Below are positions 43,694 through 55,581 of a stretch of 64,000 nt of DNA, piece after piece. Under the pieces are notes generated by a model. That model saw only the letters and a list, made by a program, of their open reading frames with translations. It was not told where the DNA came from and made no database searches. The translations under genes and the position numbers were made by a program. How positions within the stretch are numbered: position 1 is the first letter of the stretch; each line of letters opens with the position of its first letter. Where the stretch lies: positions 744,001-808,000 of the forward strand of contig UWYS01000011.1 of assembly GCA_900291925.1 (NCBI GenBank), read 5' to 3'. Source of the stretch: Thecaphora thlaspeos (Eukaryota; Basidiomycota; Ustilaginomycetes; Urocystidales; Glomosporiaceae).

Positions 43694-45290
43694 TCAGGCA
43701 GCTCCGCCTCCCGTCCTCGTATCGACCACCTTGACCGCCTTGCTCGGCCTTCCCTCTCCACCGCCCGCGCCCGCTTCGTCCACTTCGACCTTTCCTACCG
43801 TCTCGAGTTCCTCTTCTTCACTCTCGCTCATCACCGTCGCAGCGCGCGACCGCGAACGAGCAGCAGCAGCGCGAGGCGGAGTCGAAGCACGACCGACAGA
43901 GGACCCTGCTTCGGGTGTACCGTCGGTCGAAGCTACGGCGGCTGCCGATGCAGCTGTTGCCTCTGCCGGTGTTCGCTGTCCTTTCTCCTCCTGCGGCTGC
44001 GGCTGCGGCGAGGCGCGCGAGGCTTCCGCCAGCGCAGAGGCTAAAGCGTGGATATCGCGCCGGCCAAGGAGTCGGCCGAGGCTGCTGGCCGCATCGCCAT
44101 CGTCGTCCTCGTCCTCATCATCTGCACGTTGATAGAATGTAGTACGGTCATGAAAGCAACACATTGACCCGGTCAGTCGACTGGTAGCTCCCGCATCGGC
44201 CCCATCCAGCTAAGAGCTTGGTGCTTATCCCTCCTCTTAGTCTCTGCGCGCGCCACTTACATTCCGTCACCTGGAAGCTCCGCATCGGTGTGCCTGGCTG
44301 ACGAGAGCTGCCCATCGTCGTCTGGCCGCCACTGCCGTCGTCTTCGGTAGCGGCGGCGGCGGCAGCAGCTCCTCGCTTGTCGAGGTCGGCGTCGAGGATC
44401 CAGACCGGAGCGCCACGCTCTCGCAGCAGCAGCTCGCGGCCGAGCCAGTCGATGTCGCTATCGTCGTCCCAGTGTCCCGTCTCGCCCTGCTGCCGCTGTT
44501 GCGACTGCTTCGGCTCGTTCAGGATGTTGTCGCCGTCACCGTAAAAGTCCGGGTCCCGGCTGAAGAGGACTGGGAGGCCCGTGATGGGGTGGATGGCGAT
44601 CCCGGCGCCGCCGCCACGCCCCTGCGTCCTCGGCTGGTTGTCGTGGCTGCCTCGAGCTTCCGGGCTGGCGGTGCGGTCCGCGTTGAAGATCAGCGGAGCA
44701 GCATGGATGAAGGGGTTGAATGCAGCAGAGGCGTCGCGACCCTGTCCGCGTCCAGCACCGGCAAAGAGGCTGGCGGAGTCCGAGGCGGAAGCGTGGCGAG
44801 AGTGGATGAAGTCGTGTCCGCCGGCCGTGTTGCGTAGCTGTATGGCCGAGCTGCTGTAAGGATGGAATCGGTAGAGGTGGTGATTCCATGCAGCTCCGTA
44901 GGGCTGGTGGTGGTAATGGCAAGAGGCGAGGCTGGGGTGGAGATGATGGTACGGGTGGTACGGGTGCCAGAGGTCGGGGACGTCGTGGCCGTTGGCGGCG
45001 AGAATCCTGCGTCCGATTGCGTCGAGGATTAATTCTTCGTCCATGACGCTCTCGAGCCGTCGTAGCGCCGCCGTCTCGGCCTGCTGCTGCTGCTGCTGTC
45101 GGTGCTCGGCGATGGCGGCTGCGAGGTCTATATCGACATCCTGACCGGGCTGCTCGTCCTGGATGATGTAGATGATGGTGCGCGGGTCGTCGCGCTCGAA
45201 GATGGACGAGGGAAGGATGGACGCTGGATGGAGATGCTGATCGGACGAGGGGATCTCCTCGATCTCGATCGTCTGGAATCTAAGCGCCAT
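43694..45290 (-). CDS. Hypothetical low-complexity protein
   Basis: I do not recognise this protein. Exons are 45290-44261 and 44121-43694, with a GTAAGT..GTGCAG intron joining VTEYDEDEDDDGD, giving 485 residues. The N-terminus (MALRFQTIEIEEIPSSDQHL) contains an acidic-hydrophobic stretch TIIYIIQDEQPGQDVDIDLA, then a poly-Gln run. A His/Tyr-rich block (about 105-150) follows, with HPYHPYHHLHPSLASCHYHH. A Gly/Arg/Asn-rich middle follows, then DDDSDIDWLGRELLLRER. The tail alternates Ala/Ser-rich and acidic segments, with SESEEEELE near the end. There is no signal peptide or membrane span. The codon bias matches neighbours, so it is probably a real, lineage-restricted gene. It converges with the ankyrin gene (198 bp). 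Confidence 0.68.
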
Positions 45291-45706
45291 GGCTGGCTGC
45301 TGCCGTCGGTGGGCTTAGGAGGACGAATCTCCGGCGGGGGAAGGGGTGGTGGTGTCCGGTGTCGCTGATGAGAGAGGTCTGGAGTCCGGATCCTCTGGCT
45401 GGTAGCGTGTGGATGTGATGAGGTTGGATGATGGCGGACGCGGTGAAGGTGGACGCTCAAGGAGACGATTTGGTGGTGGCTGTGAGGAGGGAAGGAGGGC
45501 GTCTGGCAAAAAGAGAAGGGCGCGGGCCACCACCGATGCCGCACCGCGCGTGTGGAGGCATCATTTCTAGACGCTTCCCGGCTCTTCTTGCACTTAAAAC
45601 AGCCAGGCCAAAGAGAAAGCGGGCGTAAACCGATTCGGTCTACAGGATCCGGCTGATACGGTTTGCCTACGGCGAAGCGTGCTCGGGCAAGGTGGGCGCG
45701 TAAACA
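45291..45706. other. Upstream region of the hypothetical protein gene
   Basis: Promoter side of the gene ending its 5' side at 45290. No other feature is seen. Confidence 0.4.
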
Positions 45707-46590
45707 TCTCGCGCGAGTCGAACCCTGCCAACATCCAAACCAAGTCCTGTCGACTTTGCAGTAATAAATGGCATCTCGCGCGAATCAACAGACCTCGCCG
45801 ACCATGCAGGCACCCACGCGTCACGCGCAAGTGTAAACAAGCGGCCCGCCTCCACATCATGTCGCGTCCGACGGATCGACGCGTCCCGCGTGGGTAAACA
45901 CGGGATCAAGTCGCGTCAACCTGACGAAGGTCGACGCTTATCGCGTGGGTAATCGCGCCTTTTATCGCCACATCACGTCTCAGAGAGCGTGCAAGCGTGT
46001 CTCGCGCGGGAAGGGACACATCATAACTCGCCTCGCGCGAGTAGATGTGCGGTCCATTTCTCCATGAAAACGCGTCTGAGGTGCCGTCGCGCTTTGCGCG
46101 AGAATTTCGCCGGGGGGCTCCCCATCAAAGCGCATCGTCCAGGCCGGCGCGTCTCGTGCGAAGAAATATATGCGGCCCACCTGCATCAGCCGCGTCGAGG
46201 ACGCGTCTCGCGTGAGTAGATTAGCGCCTGAAGCATCAACCCTTCCAGGACGGACGCGCTTCGTGTAAGTAATCACGCATTTTCCGGCGCGGCAAACGGA
46301 CAATGCATTTCGCGCAAGTAAGCACGGTCCTGTGACGCCTGCACCTAGGGGGGAGGGATGCATTTCGCGCGAGTAAGTTCATGACGAGCAAGTCACGTCA
46401 ACTTCCCCGGCGCCGGCCTCTTTTGCGTTGATGAGCACACAGGGCCGTGCCTCCATTTTTCGCGTGAGTAAACACTTCGGCTCGATGTCGCTTTGTCCTT
46501 CAGTAAACATCCGCCTTTTCTCTAGAGTTAGCACGCATATATCCACTTGCTTGTTCAGATGCGTGTCTTTCGGTCGAGTATATGCGCATG
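45707..46590. repeat. Degenerate tandem array with CTCGCGCGAG-type palindromic cores
   Basis: About 15-17 copies of a core resembling tCTCGCGCGAGtaa recur at average spacing near 55 bp. Examples are near 45707, 45773, 45821, 45883, 45938, 45999, 46031, 46091, 46147, 46201, 46256, 46303, 46360, 46455 and 46565. Best cores contain the perfect palindrome CTCGCGCGAG. Most are followed by GTAA(A/G)CAC-like or GTAAG-like bases and many are preceded by GCGT or GCAT. The sequence between cores diverges strongly. No convincing protein reads through it on either strand. Confidence 0.75.
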
Positions 46591-48399
46591 CAGCAACTTG
46601 CGTTGTCCGGTGGTCAATGGCTAAGCCACGGGCGGCGCGTGAACGGCTCCGATGGAAATGATGGATCGGGCAGAATGGAATTCACCGCGTTTTTCCTAGA
46701 CAACAGGGATAGCATCGGGCGCAGGGGCAGGACGCGCCTGCCCACCCGATTTGACACGTCCCATTTTTGTCAGCAAAATCGGGCAAAAAAGCTGGGCACC
46801 GCCAATGTTTTCTTTTTTGTTTTCCGATTTGGCGCGCAGAAATTGGGATTTCTCCGATCGAGTATAATGAAACTGGCCCAATATTAGAGCCCGAAGCGCG
46901 CAAGGTCGAGCTTAGACCAAGTTGAAGATGTCAACCGTTAGCGACAACACCATGGAACGGGGTCAAGAGAACGAGACAAGAGCAACGTAAGTACGACGAC
47001 CCTCTTTCGTTGTGAGGGGTAGTCTGAAGCGATCCTGCCCCCATCGGCCTTTGCTGCCAAAGATCAAGACCATCAAGTCAAATGAGGCGTGCCTAGACCG
47101 TTGCAATTGGATGTCATCTCTGCTCCTGCTTGGCAAGTTCTGCTCGCCCTCACTCCGACTGACCTGGAGTCAACGAGCATTGAGCACAGAGGGAAAGTGT
47201 GAAAGAGCGAGAGCAAAATTAACTTGCAGGAACGCTGAGTTTGCCATCAAGATGCGCTCTTCGGGGGGACGGAGTTGAGTGGCCAGACGAGGGCGCCACT
47301 TCTTGCACACATGGTGCTTACCTGCGTGCGGCAAACAACGCGGGTACCAACAACCTGAATAGGAACGCTCCTTGCCATGCTAGCAGGGTGGTATTCGGAT
47401 GACCGTGCGCCGGCCGATCCTCTTTTGTTTGCATCGCCACGTTACCAAGCAAACAAGCCACAAGCGGCGCCACTAGTTATGGAAAGAGGTGCGAGAGAGT
47501 GGGCGAGAGAGAGGTGCCTCAGTTGGGACTGTGCCCCCAGGGGCCCGGGCGTGTTATTTCATTGGGCACAATGCAAGAGATCAGGTCGGGATGGAGGCCG
47601 AAGACAGCATCACAATTGCAGCTGTTACAAGGTGTAGATCGCCGCAGCCTGGTCGAGCAAAATGCGGAGAACACCGTACCCACAATGTGACACTACGTGA
47701 GCTGGAGGAGTATTGCGCAGTGATCGGGCGGGCAGGTGAGTACGTCTTTGCGGTTAGAGGTGAGAAAAGAAGATGGATCATATAGTACATACAGCTCAGC
47801 CGCAGCCGCAGCCGCCATCTCGCCCAGAGAGGATTGGCTCAATTTTGAGAAGACGGCGGCGCAAAAAGGACGTTACCATCCCTGATATTGTTGAATTCAC
47901 AATGGATCTCCCGGGATTGGCAAGAAGATGTGCTTAGTTAACTACTTTTACAAAAGAATAGGATAGGGAGACGTCTGGCCAGGACGACGTGCCACGATAT
48001 CGATGGGAAGAAAAGAGTCAGCAGTGTCAGCACTTTCTTGCCTTTCCTTCCCCACCGAGCCTTTGCACCAGCGCCGTCGACACAGAGCACTCGGAGCAAC
48101 ACCCACATGGCATGGGTTCTTGACCGGTTGCAAGGGTACGTACATACGTACATGGATTTGCCGTTGTTTCGCGCTGTCCGACGACAACGACGACAACAAC
48201 GGGAACGACAAAGGCACGTCTTCCGGCCAAGAAGAGAGTACCTACAGATAACTACATATATCTGCCAGGAATTCAAGCGACACTCGCCATGGGCAACGGA
48301 TGGGCCGAGCACCTTTTCGGCGCAGCTCGCTTCTCACACGAGCTGCTGATGCCAGCAGAAATTGCCCAGAAGGCGTGCGACAAAAGAAGCCGCATGTAT
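46591..48399. other. Gene-free region
   Basis: About 1.8 kb with only short frames lacking family motifs. Between 46745 and 46875 several ATCGGG / CCGATTT / AAATTGGG words recur, reminiscent of the repeat patch at about 58 kb. The rest shows nothing I can support. Confidence 0.5.
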
Positions 48400-51300
48400 A
48401 TACTTACTTACAGTACAGTACAGTAAAGTACGTACATAGTATATGTATGTGACGCCTCATCGTAGGAACCAGCCTGGGTCGATGTGCGGTTGGAAGGACG
48501 CGCATCCAGCGGGAACCGCAAAAGCCGCTTACTACGCAACTGAGCATCGAGCAGCGAGCGGCCCTGTTCCCGTCACACATACTTACAAACAAGAACAAAA
48601 CGTCGGCAGGCAGGATATGTATGGTATGTACAGTGTGTATGTAAAGGAGTGCGATGGCCAGCAGCGGGAGTAGACCTGGGCCGAGGGAAGCTCGCAGCTG
48701 AATCGATGGCGGCAGTGAGCGCAACGTCGTCGCTGCCTCGCAGCAGGCCGAGGCAAACGATCGATATGCTCGCGGGGCTGGCCATTCACCGACATGAACA
48801 ACGTCGATGAGAGGGATGGCGATGTGGGAGAGAAGGCGGCCGATGGCTCCAAAGGGAGGAGGGAGTCAAAGTAAAGGAGGGAAGAACGGGGTCATCGACG
48901 ACGCAAATCCCCGTGCAAAGCGAGGCAGGCCAGCCGGCAACGAGCCGGGCGGAGGGCAAAACAGCAGCACATGCCCCACCTGTCGAGGCGAGAAATCGTC
49001 GTCCAAAAGAAACTTTTCAAGGTGCCCTCGCTCGTTGGCGATACATGGCCAGTTGCCGCCCAGCGAATGGGATTTGGCGCGATCCGGGTGTCGCCGAGCG
49101 CTACTTACGCCCACAAAGAGGGCGGCGCCAACGCCCAACCTCGAGGTCGGACAACGCCGAAGGCACACCCCATTTCTTGTACAGGTGAGTACAGCATCGG
49201 TGAATCAGCAGTTGGTTGGTTGGCTGGCTGGTACAGTAAGCGGGCGCAGGATGCAAAAAGAACGATCGATAGCTTCCCCCTCTCCTGGCACAGCCGTAGG
49301 TACGGTAGCATGAGAGCTGGGCCCCGGAAGGATATACAATGTACTGTACAGTACTGTAGCTGGACAAGTTACAGTAAATTATTCGACGTTGGCCGCCATC
49401 GAGATGGCAACGTTGATGAAGGCTACAATATGTAAGACGCGGAGCAACAAACTACAGTAGATCGGCTCCATGCCGCCGCGTTGGCGGCAAGGATCCGACG
49501 ACGTCGCTCGCCGAAGGGTCCCAGGCCAAGGCGAGCGTCGGGCGAGGTCAGACAGGCTTTCTTCCCTTTGTGGTCCCTGTTCAGGTCAGCATCGGATCGT
49601 ACTCAGTCGCGTTGGTGATGAAGGGGCCTGTCAATCCAGCCGGCTCACCGACGGTGGGAGGTTGGTGACATGACGGCGAACGACATCGTGGCCAAACCGC
49701 AATTTCGACGGAGACTATCCGAGGCGAGGTTGGCTTCCTTGTCGGATCGAAAGTACAATAATAATAATGGACCGAGACCACCCCAGCGTGGTGTCAGCAA
49801 CGTTTTTCATCCAAGCGATGGCAGGCCGACAGGCGCAGGTTGACTGGCTGTCAGCTGGATCTAATTAACAACGACACACACATACATATACTGTAGTTAC
49901 TTATCTCTCCTCTTCTTCTCCCACTCTCCCGCCCGAAGTGCGTTGCTGTGCCTTTCCTCTCCTCAGCTGTCAAGGTGAGGCAGACATATATGTACTGTAC
50001 CCGTCGCGGCGCCGTCTGTGCTCTGCATCCTCGCCTGACCGCCCTGCCCCGCGATTTCGTGACGGGAACTACAGTATTTTCTCTTGCCGGTTCTGGGTGT
50101 TGTACCTCCTCACAACCCGATGAGCCCCTCTTCTCCCCTCTCTCGATATAGTGTACCCTCGATATTCCGGAAGGCGCTGCAACAGCAGCGCCTTGGCGAC
50201 GGCGGGCGACGTCGGTTTCACTTGCGCCTCTTTCATTCGGCAACCATGGGCAGAGTTGATCCTCCTTGAGCGGCCGCCGTGCTGGCCGCGGATCCCTTCG
50301 ATCTCGAATCCTTACAAACAGTACAGTACTCTGTAAGTACAAACAGCTTATTCTACCGGTTGGACTGGGTCCCTCGTCCAGACGTCTGCCCAAATGTCCT
50401 CCGCCCGCGATACAAGGGATTTTTCACGATGCACCGACTGCCGAGGGGCCTATCCTGCCACCATCTCGTCGCTTGGCCCGCTCGCTCTCTGGTTGGCGAG
50501 GCTGCCTGCTTTCTGCATTCGCAAGACCACGTCGCATGGCGACTCGCCGTATGCACTGGAAGTGCGTCCAGGTGTGTGTTCTGTACTGTACAGTACGTCC
50601 AGTTGTACGCACGCTGCACTATCTGTATCTAGCAAACGCAGCGGCCAAGACCCTCAGGGTTTCCAAACAGAGCGAGCGAGCAGACGAGCAAGCCGACCAG
50701 AGGGCCGATGGGTCGGAGAAGAGCGAATGGGGATGCAACGGTGGATTCGGCATGAATCGTTTCGGTACCGTGGCCCCTCGTCGTCCCCATCTGGTTGACC
50801 TTTTGTCTCAAAGCCGCCGCTTCGCTCGTCGTGACAGTACTGTAAGTATGTACAGTACAGTAGTTATGTACTTAGGTGACCCTTGCTAAGTAGCCTGGGA
50901 CTATGTACGGATACATTGTTGACATCCTTGCTCGGTTGGCGAAGCGGGTATCGCGGAGAGCAGGTCAGCACGGTCGCGACAGGAGCCTCAAGGGGGTGTA
51001 CCAACGACGAGACCGGCTCCACATTTGCTCAGGGCTAAGTACAGTAAGCACCTGTAGGCGACCGCTGATGGTCTTGCGCTGTTTGTGGATGGCGTTGGTT
51101 AATTCTGCCTTGATTTCCTTGAATACAAGGCAAGGCTGGAGGCCAAGGAAGAGCGGAGAGAAACGGCTTTGGCGACCCGCACGAGTAACTACGTACTGTA
51201 CACACGACGGGGGAAGGCGCGTTGGCCTGCTTGCTTGCTTGCTTGCTGCAGCTCTGAGCACAGAAGACGTTGGACAGGCGAGTGGGGCAGGCAGCGCAGG

Positions 51301-51440
51301 CAGCGCAGGAAGCGGCGTACAGTAGCTGGGTGTGGTGCCGTGGAAAGGGGAGCGAGGGCCAAGGCCGTGTGACGGCCACCACGGCCTTACCTTTGCAGCG
51401 CAACGACCGTCTCTGTAGTGCTATACTGTACTGTAAAGCG
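48400..51440. repeat. Cluster of TACAGTA / TACTGTA heptamers in gene-free DNA
   Basis: About 20-25 occurrences of TACAGTA or its complement TACTGTA, often fused into palindromes such as TACTGTACAGTA, lie at about 48411-48425, 49231, 49339-49356, 49370, 49453, 49889, 49996, 50071, 50322, 50581-50593, 50837-50862, 51040, 51195, 51318 and 51424. Only about three or four copies were noticed in the other 60 kb. No protein-coding gene is evident. Confidence 0.7.
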
Positions 51441-51931
51441 TACAGTGAATGCTCCCAGCATCGCCTTGCTCCTTGACCCCCGTCGTATCTAAGAGCTTGG
51501 CAAGGGCCAGGTCCGCCAGCATCTCCTGTTTCCCTCCCCATCTCCGGCCCTTTTCTTTGCACCGCCCCCCCCCCCCCCCGCTCGACCATCACCTTGGCCT
51601 TTCTCCAACGCGCCCGACCCAATCGCTCTCTACCAGGTCTCCCCGTCCACCCGTCCGCGCGTCCGCCCGTGGTTCATCCTCGCTCTCCGTCTCTCTAATA
51701 CCTTGCACAGTCCCGCTCGACCGCCCCAGTCGACCATCACGTTCCCTGTTTCCTTTGCTTGATCGACCACGCGTCCCCGTAGAGCGAGCGCTGGTGTCTT
51801 GAGCAAGTGCCATTGCGCCCCTGCTAGCCCTGCTACTCGCGCGCATACAACGCGCCCGGCACGCAGCGACCGCCGCCGAGTCTCCCAAGCCCCACCTCCT
51901 GTCCGTCCTTGTCGCGGCGCCGCACCCGACC
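51441..51931. promoter_or_regulatory. Upstream region of the seven-TM gene
   Basis: CT-rich leader-like sequence with a run of 15 C at 51565-51579. No specific element is claimed. Confidence 0.45.
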
Positions 51932-53839
51932 ATGGACACGTCTTCGGCCGCCCTGAGCGCCATCTCGATGGCGCAGCAGTCGTCGGGCCTGCACGGCTGT
52001 GGATCGGCCGATATCATCTTTGACGCGGTGCCCATCTCGGACGCGCACTCGTTCCTGCTGCTGATCGTGGCCTACTCGATTTGCCTGGGCATGGTGGTGC
52101 TCGAGTTCTTCTCGCACCTCAGCTTCGACTACCAGCTGCTGCGCAAGCGCGGCTGGTCGGACCCTGCCAAGTTTGTCTCGCGCACCGCCTACCTCCTGGT
52201 GCGCACCGTGCCGCCCGTCTTTCTCTCGCTCGTGCTGGTCTTCCTCACCACCAAGTTCAACAACTGCCGCGTCGTCCCGCTCACCTTCAACATCCTCGCC
52301 ATGGTCAGCATCGACGCCGTCTCCCTCATCTTTCTCCAGCGCACCATGGCGCTCTACTCGTGAAAGCGCTACGTCGTCCTCCCCCTCACCGTCGTCTACT
52401 GCATCGTCTTTGCCCTCAGCACCGTCTCGCTCCCGCAGATCGGCATCGGTCGTCGCATCCCCAACTGCAAGTACTGCGCCTACGACACGCGGCGCGACGA
52501 GTTGCGCTACCTCATCCCCAGCATCGTCTACAAGTCCTCGTCCCTCATCCTCGACCTGACCCTGCTCCTCCTCACCATGCACCGCCTCGTCGACGGCGGC
52601 ATCGAGTCCCTCTTCAGCTCGCGCGCCACGCGTGGCATCAACAACATCTCGCACTCGAATCTCTCGGCCTTCCTCCTGCGCCAGGGCCTCGTCTTCTACG
52701 CCCTTCAGACGGCCACCGAGGTCGTCTTTATCACCATCTTCTTTTCCACCACGCAGGTCTCGTACCAGGTGCTCGGAACGGCCCTCTTGCTCTCCATCCC
52801 GCCCATCAGCGCCGGCGCGGCGTTCCGCGAGATGGGCAAGAAGGCCTCGACTGTGACGCATAAGCACCACCAGGTCCACGAGACCATCAACTCTTCCACC
52901 AACAACACGTCGCAGAACGGGCCCGGCGCCGGCAGCATCGGCGTCAGCGGCCAGACGATCAGCCGCTCCGAACGACGTCGCGGCTCCACCATTCTCGAGG
53001 AGGATCACACGTCGTCAAGCGTTGGCGGACGCGGCGTCATTGTCAACTCGGTCGTCGACCGCTACGGTATCGGCAAGCACGGCCAGCAGCACCAGCAACC
53101 GCACGGCGGTGGCGTCGGCGTCGGCGTTGTCCAGCGTGAGCTCTCTGCGGCGGGGACAAGCACCATCTCGGAAAAGCATGCCAACCGTGTGACGTGGGGC
53201 ACAGATGCGCCGAGCGACTGGACGCCCTCGAGCGCCGTCGACGAGGCGCGCCTCCACCCATCGAGCGACGGCGGCAACAACGGCGTGCTCGTCACCATCG
53301 GCACCGTCTCGCGGAGGGACGAAGCGATCGGCGACGACGACGGCTGGCGCGACGACGGCTCTATCCGCTACTCGAGCGACCTCGCCGATCCCGAGGCGAT
53401 GGAGATGCGACGCCAGCCGAGCAGCACCATCTCTTCCTCTGCTGCTGGTGCACCAGCAGCAGCACCGATGGCGGTGACAGAGGGACGTCCTGCCGCCTTG
53501 GGCTTGAGCCGCGGAGGCTACGGTCTCGATCCGGACTCGTCATAGCAGGAGGAGGAGGAGGAAGGTCTGCCCCATTACCGTCACCAGCGGGGACGTAGTG
53601 CTGAGCTGGCATCGACGAGCCCCTGGATCCCGCAGACGCCCAAGAGCCCCTACCCGCACACGACGGCCTGGAGCAACTTTGTGCACGACGATCTCGCCTT
53701 TGAGCCGGTCACGGTGCCGCCGTCGTCGCTCAGCCCGCCCCCCGGGTGATACCGCAGCCCCGTCCAGACCTACGGCGGCACTGGCCTCTACCGCGGCGCC
53801 AACGATAGCCAGGACGATGCACCGTGGCGAGCCTTCTAG
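51932..53839 (+). pseudogene. Seven-transmembrane protein gene with three in-frame stops
   Basis: A receptor-like fungal seven-helix membrane protein of no assigned function. Read in one frame, 51932-53839 spans 636 codons. The helices are near FLLLIVAYSICLGMVVLEFF, YLLVRTVPPVFLSLVLVFL, LTFNILAMVSIDAVSLIFL, VVLPLTVVYCIVFALS, SIVYKSSSLILDLTLLLL, VFYALQTATEVVFITIFF and VLGTALLLSIPPISAG, followed by a long Ser/Gly/His-rich cytosolic tail. The frame is cut by TGA at 52361-52363 (between helices 3 and 4, where a Trp codon would fit), TAG at 53543-53545 and TGA at 53747-53749. Coding continues after each stop with G/C-ending codons, for example SPWIPQTPKSPYPHTTAW and FVHDDLAFEPVTV, to a last stop at 53837. 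Possible reasons: nonsense decay, readthrough, or sequence errors. A 60-nt in-phase GT..AG segment (52360-52419) could remove the first stop but would also delete helix 4. Confidence 0.75.
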
Positions 53840-55581
53840 GGACTTGCGCGATCTACCTTCTCTTTTTCACCCCTCATATTCCCTCGGGCGCTGTCACTGC
53901 CGACGCCGAAACGCCTCTTTTGTTATGGACCGGACCGCCTTCCCCTCACCTCGCATTGCTTTCCCCTGCTTGCTCCATTCCCGACATACCGAAGGTACGA
54001 GGGGCGGAAGCCATGCCGGTCCGCCGACGCTGTTATATTACTAGACTAGACCCAACCGCAAGACATCCCTTGCTTGCCCTTTCATTGCTGCTGCTGCTGC
54101 TGCTGCTCGATACTTGCTATAAACTCTGTAGACAAATAGACACCCATGAGGCTTTCAGACAATACCACCTCATCGCACGAGTCGATTGCTGACTGACTAA
54201 GGTGGGACGGGGTCCTAGGTGATGCGTCCTGACTCGAAGTTTTCGGGCTCGCGTCGACCCCGTGACGTGGCAGAGATTGAGGAGGCGCGACGAAGGACGT
54301 CCCTTCACTCCCTTCGTCTTCTACGCGTAGAGTCACATGTCGACGTGTCACGATATCGCTCTCGTCAGGGTGAGGAGAGATTCGGGACGGGTGAGAGTGG
54401 GCGGAAGACCTTACAGCGACAGGAGATAGACGGAAAGATCCGAACGAAGTCGTCGTCGCCGAGCCGCCGGATGATTGACACTTTCTCGTCCCTACCTCTC
54501 GGCTTGCTCTTTCGACGGCACATTTATTTGTACACCCCTTCTAAGCCGATCTCGAGGGTGTGCGAGTGTAGATGACCGGGTGTGGACAGAGGGATGGCGT
54601 GCGGCTGGGTAAAGGAGAGGCGTCAAAGCCTTTTGGCGATGGCAGCGCGCCGCTTTTCCCTACCTCTCCCGAGGGTGGAAAGAACCGGAACGGCCGGGCA
54701 CCTCTGGCCGCATGAGCCGGCTTTACGCCGTGTGACGGTCGGTCCTATGTCTGTCAGAAGTAGCCTGTATGCTAGTGTGGTGATCCGCCTGACCCTTGTC
54801 CAGTATCGCTTGGTGTGCGCAGACCGCATACAGGGGGTACAGCAGCTCGTAAAGACGACGCCGATGACATTGGAGGTGCGAACGTGGTGGTGTGTACGAG
54901 CGTTTGGTGGTGTTGCTTCCCCCCGCCGCGTATTGCCCTGCCTCTCGGCCGGTGTGACGACAGTTGCGTTAGTTTCGTCCCTGCCTTGCCTCCCCCGCTC
55001 GATCACTCCCGCCGCCTCTCGCACTGCTGACCTTCGCCGTCATTCGCAATCGATGGGGCGCGGTCTCGGCCGTACCTGTGATCACGCTCCTACCGGCGGG
55101 GCAACATCGGTGAAATTCGTTTCTTGGACGGAGGGGAGGCAAAAAAAAAAAAAAAAAAAGGGACAGGAAAAGTCGAGAGAAAAGCAAAGCCAAGGGTTGG
55201 GGAGATCCTGACGCCGATATGTAGCGAGGCGCCGCCCGCCGTGACTCGGTCGCGTCAGGCAGGAGAGCCAGAGGCGCACGCAGCGCCAGCGCCATGGACG
55301 CACATTTGACTACGCACGGATGCACGTATCGTGCAGCAGGCAGCAGGCAGTAGGTAGCAGGCAGGGCCCAACCACGGCGGCGAAAGCAACCTCGCCCGCC
55401 CGTAACACAGGCCACACGCAGGCGGCCAAGGCCAGGCCAAGGGGAAAAAAAGGGAGGGCCGAGCGAGAGGCTTTGTATATATCAACAGCCAGCCGCAACG
55501 TCCGCCATCCCACCGCTTCACCACCACCATCCCATCGCATCCAATCTTCCCCCTTCCCCCCCCCCACAAAACTCGCCCAGC
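53840..55581. other. Gene-free region upstream of enolase
   Basis: Contains a GCT trinucleotide run at about 54086-54108 and an A18 run near 55142-55159. The right end (CT-rich, 55500-55580) is the enolase leader and promoter side. Short frames lack family motifs. Confidence 0.5.

Noticed and set aside
45700..45780. GGGTTCGACTC on the minus strand, resembling a tRNA B box
   Set aside because: No T-stem pairing, acceptor stem or A box could be built around it; it falls inside the palindrome array.
52360..52419. In-phase 60-nt GT..AG segment that could be an intron removing the first stop of the seven-TM gene
   Set aside because: Its codons are strongly G/C-ending and encode transmembrane helix 4; other confident introns in the window are generally longer. 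Kept only as an alternative.
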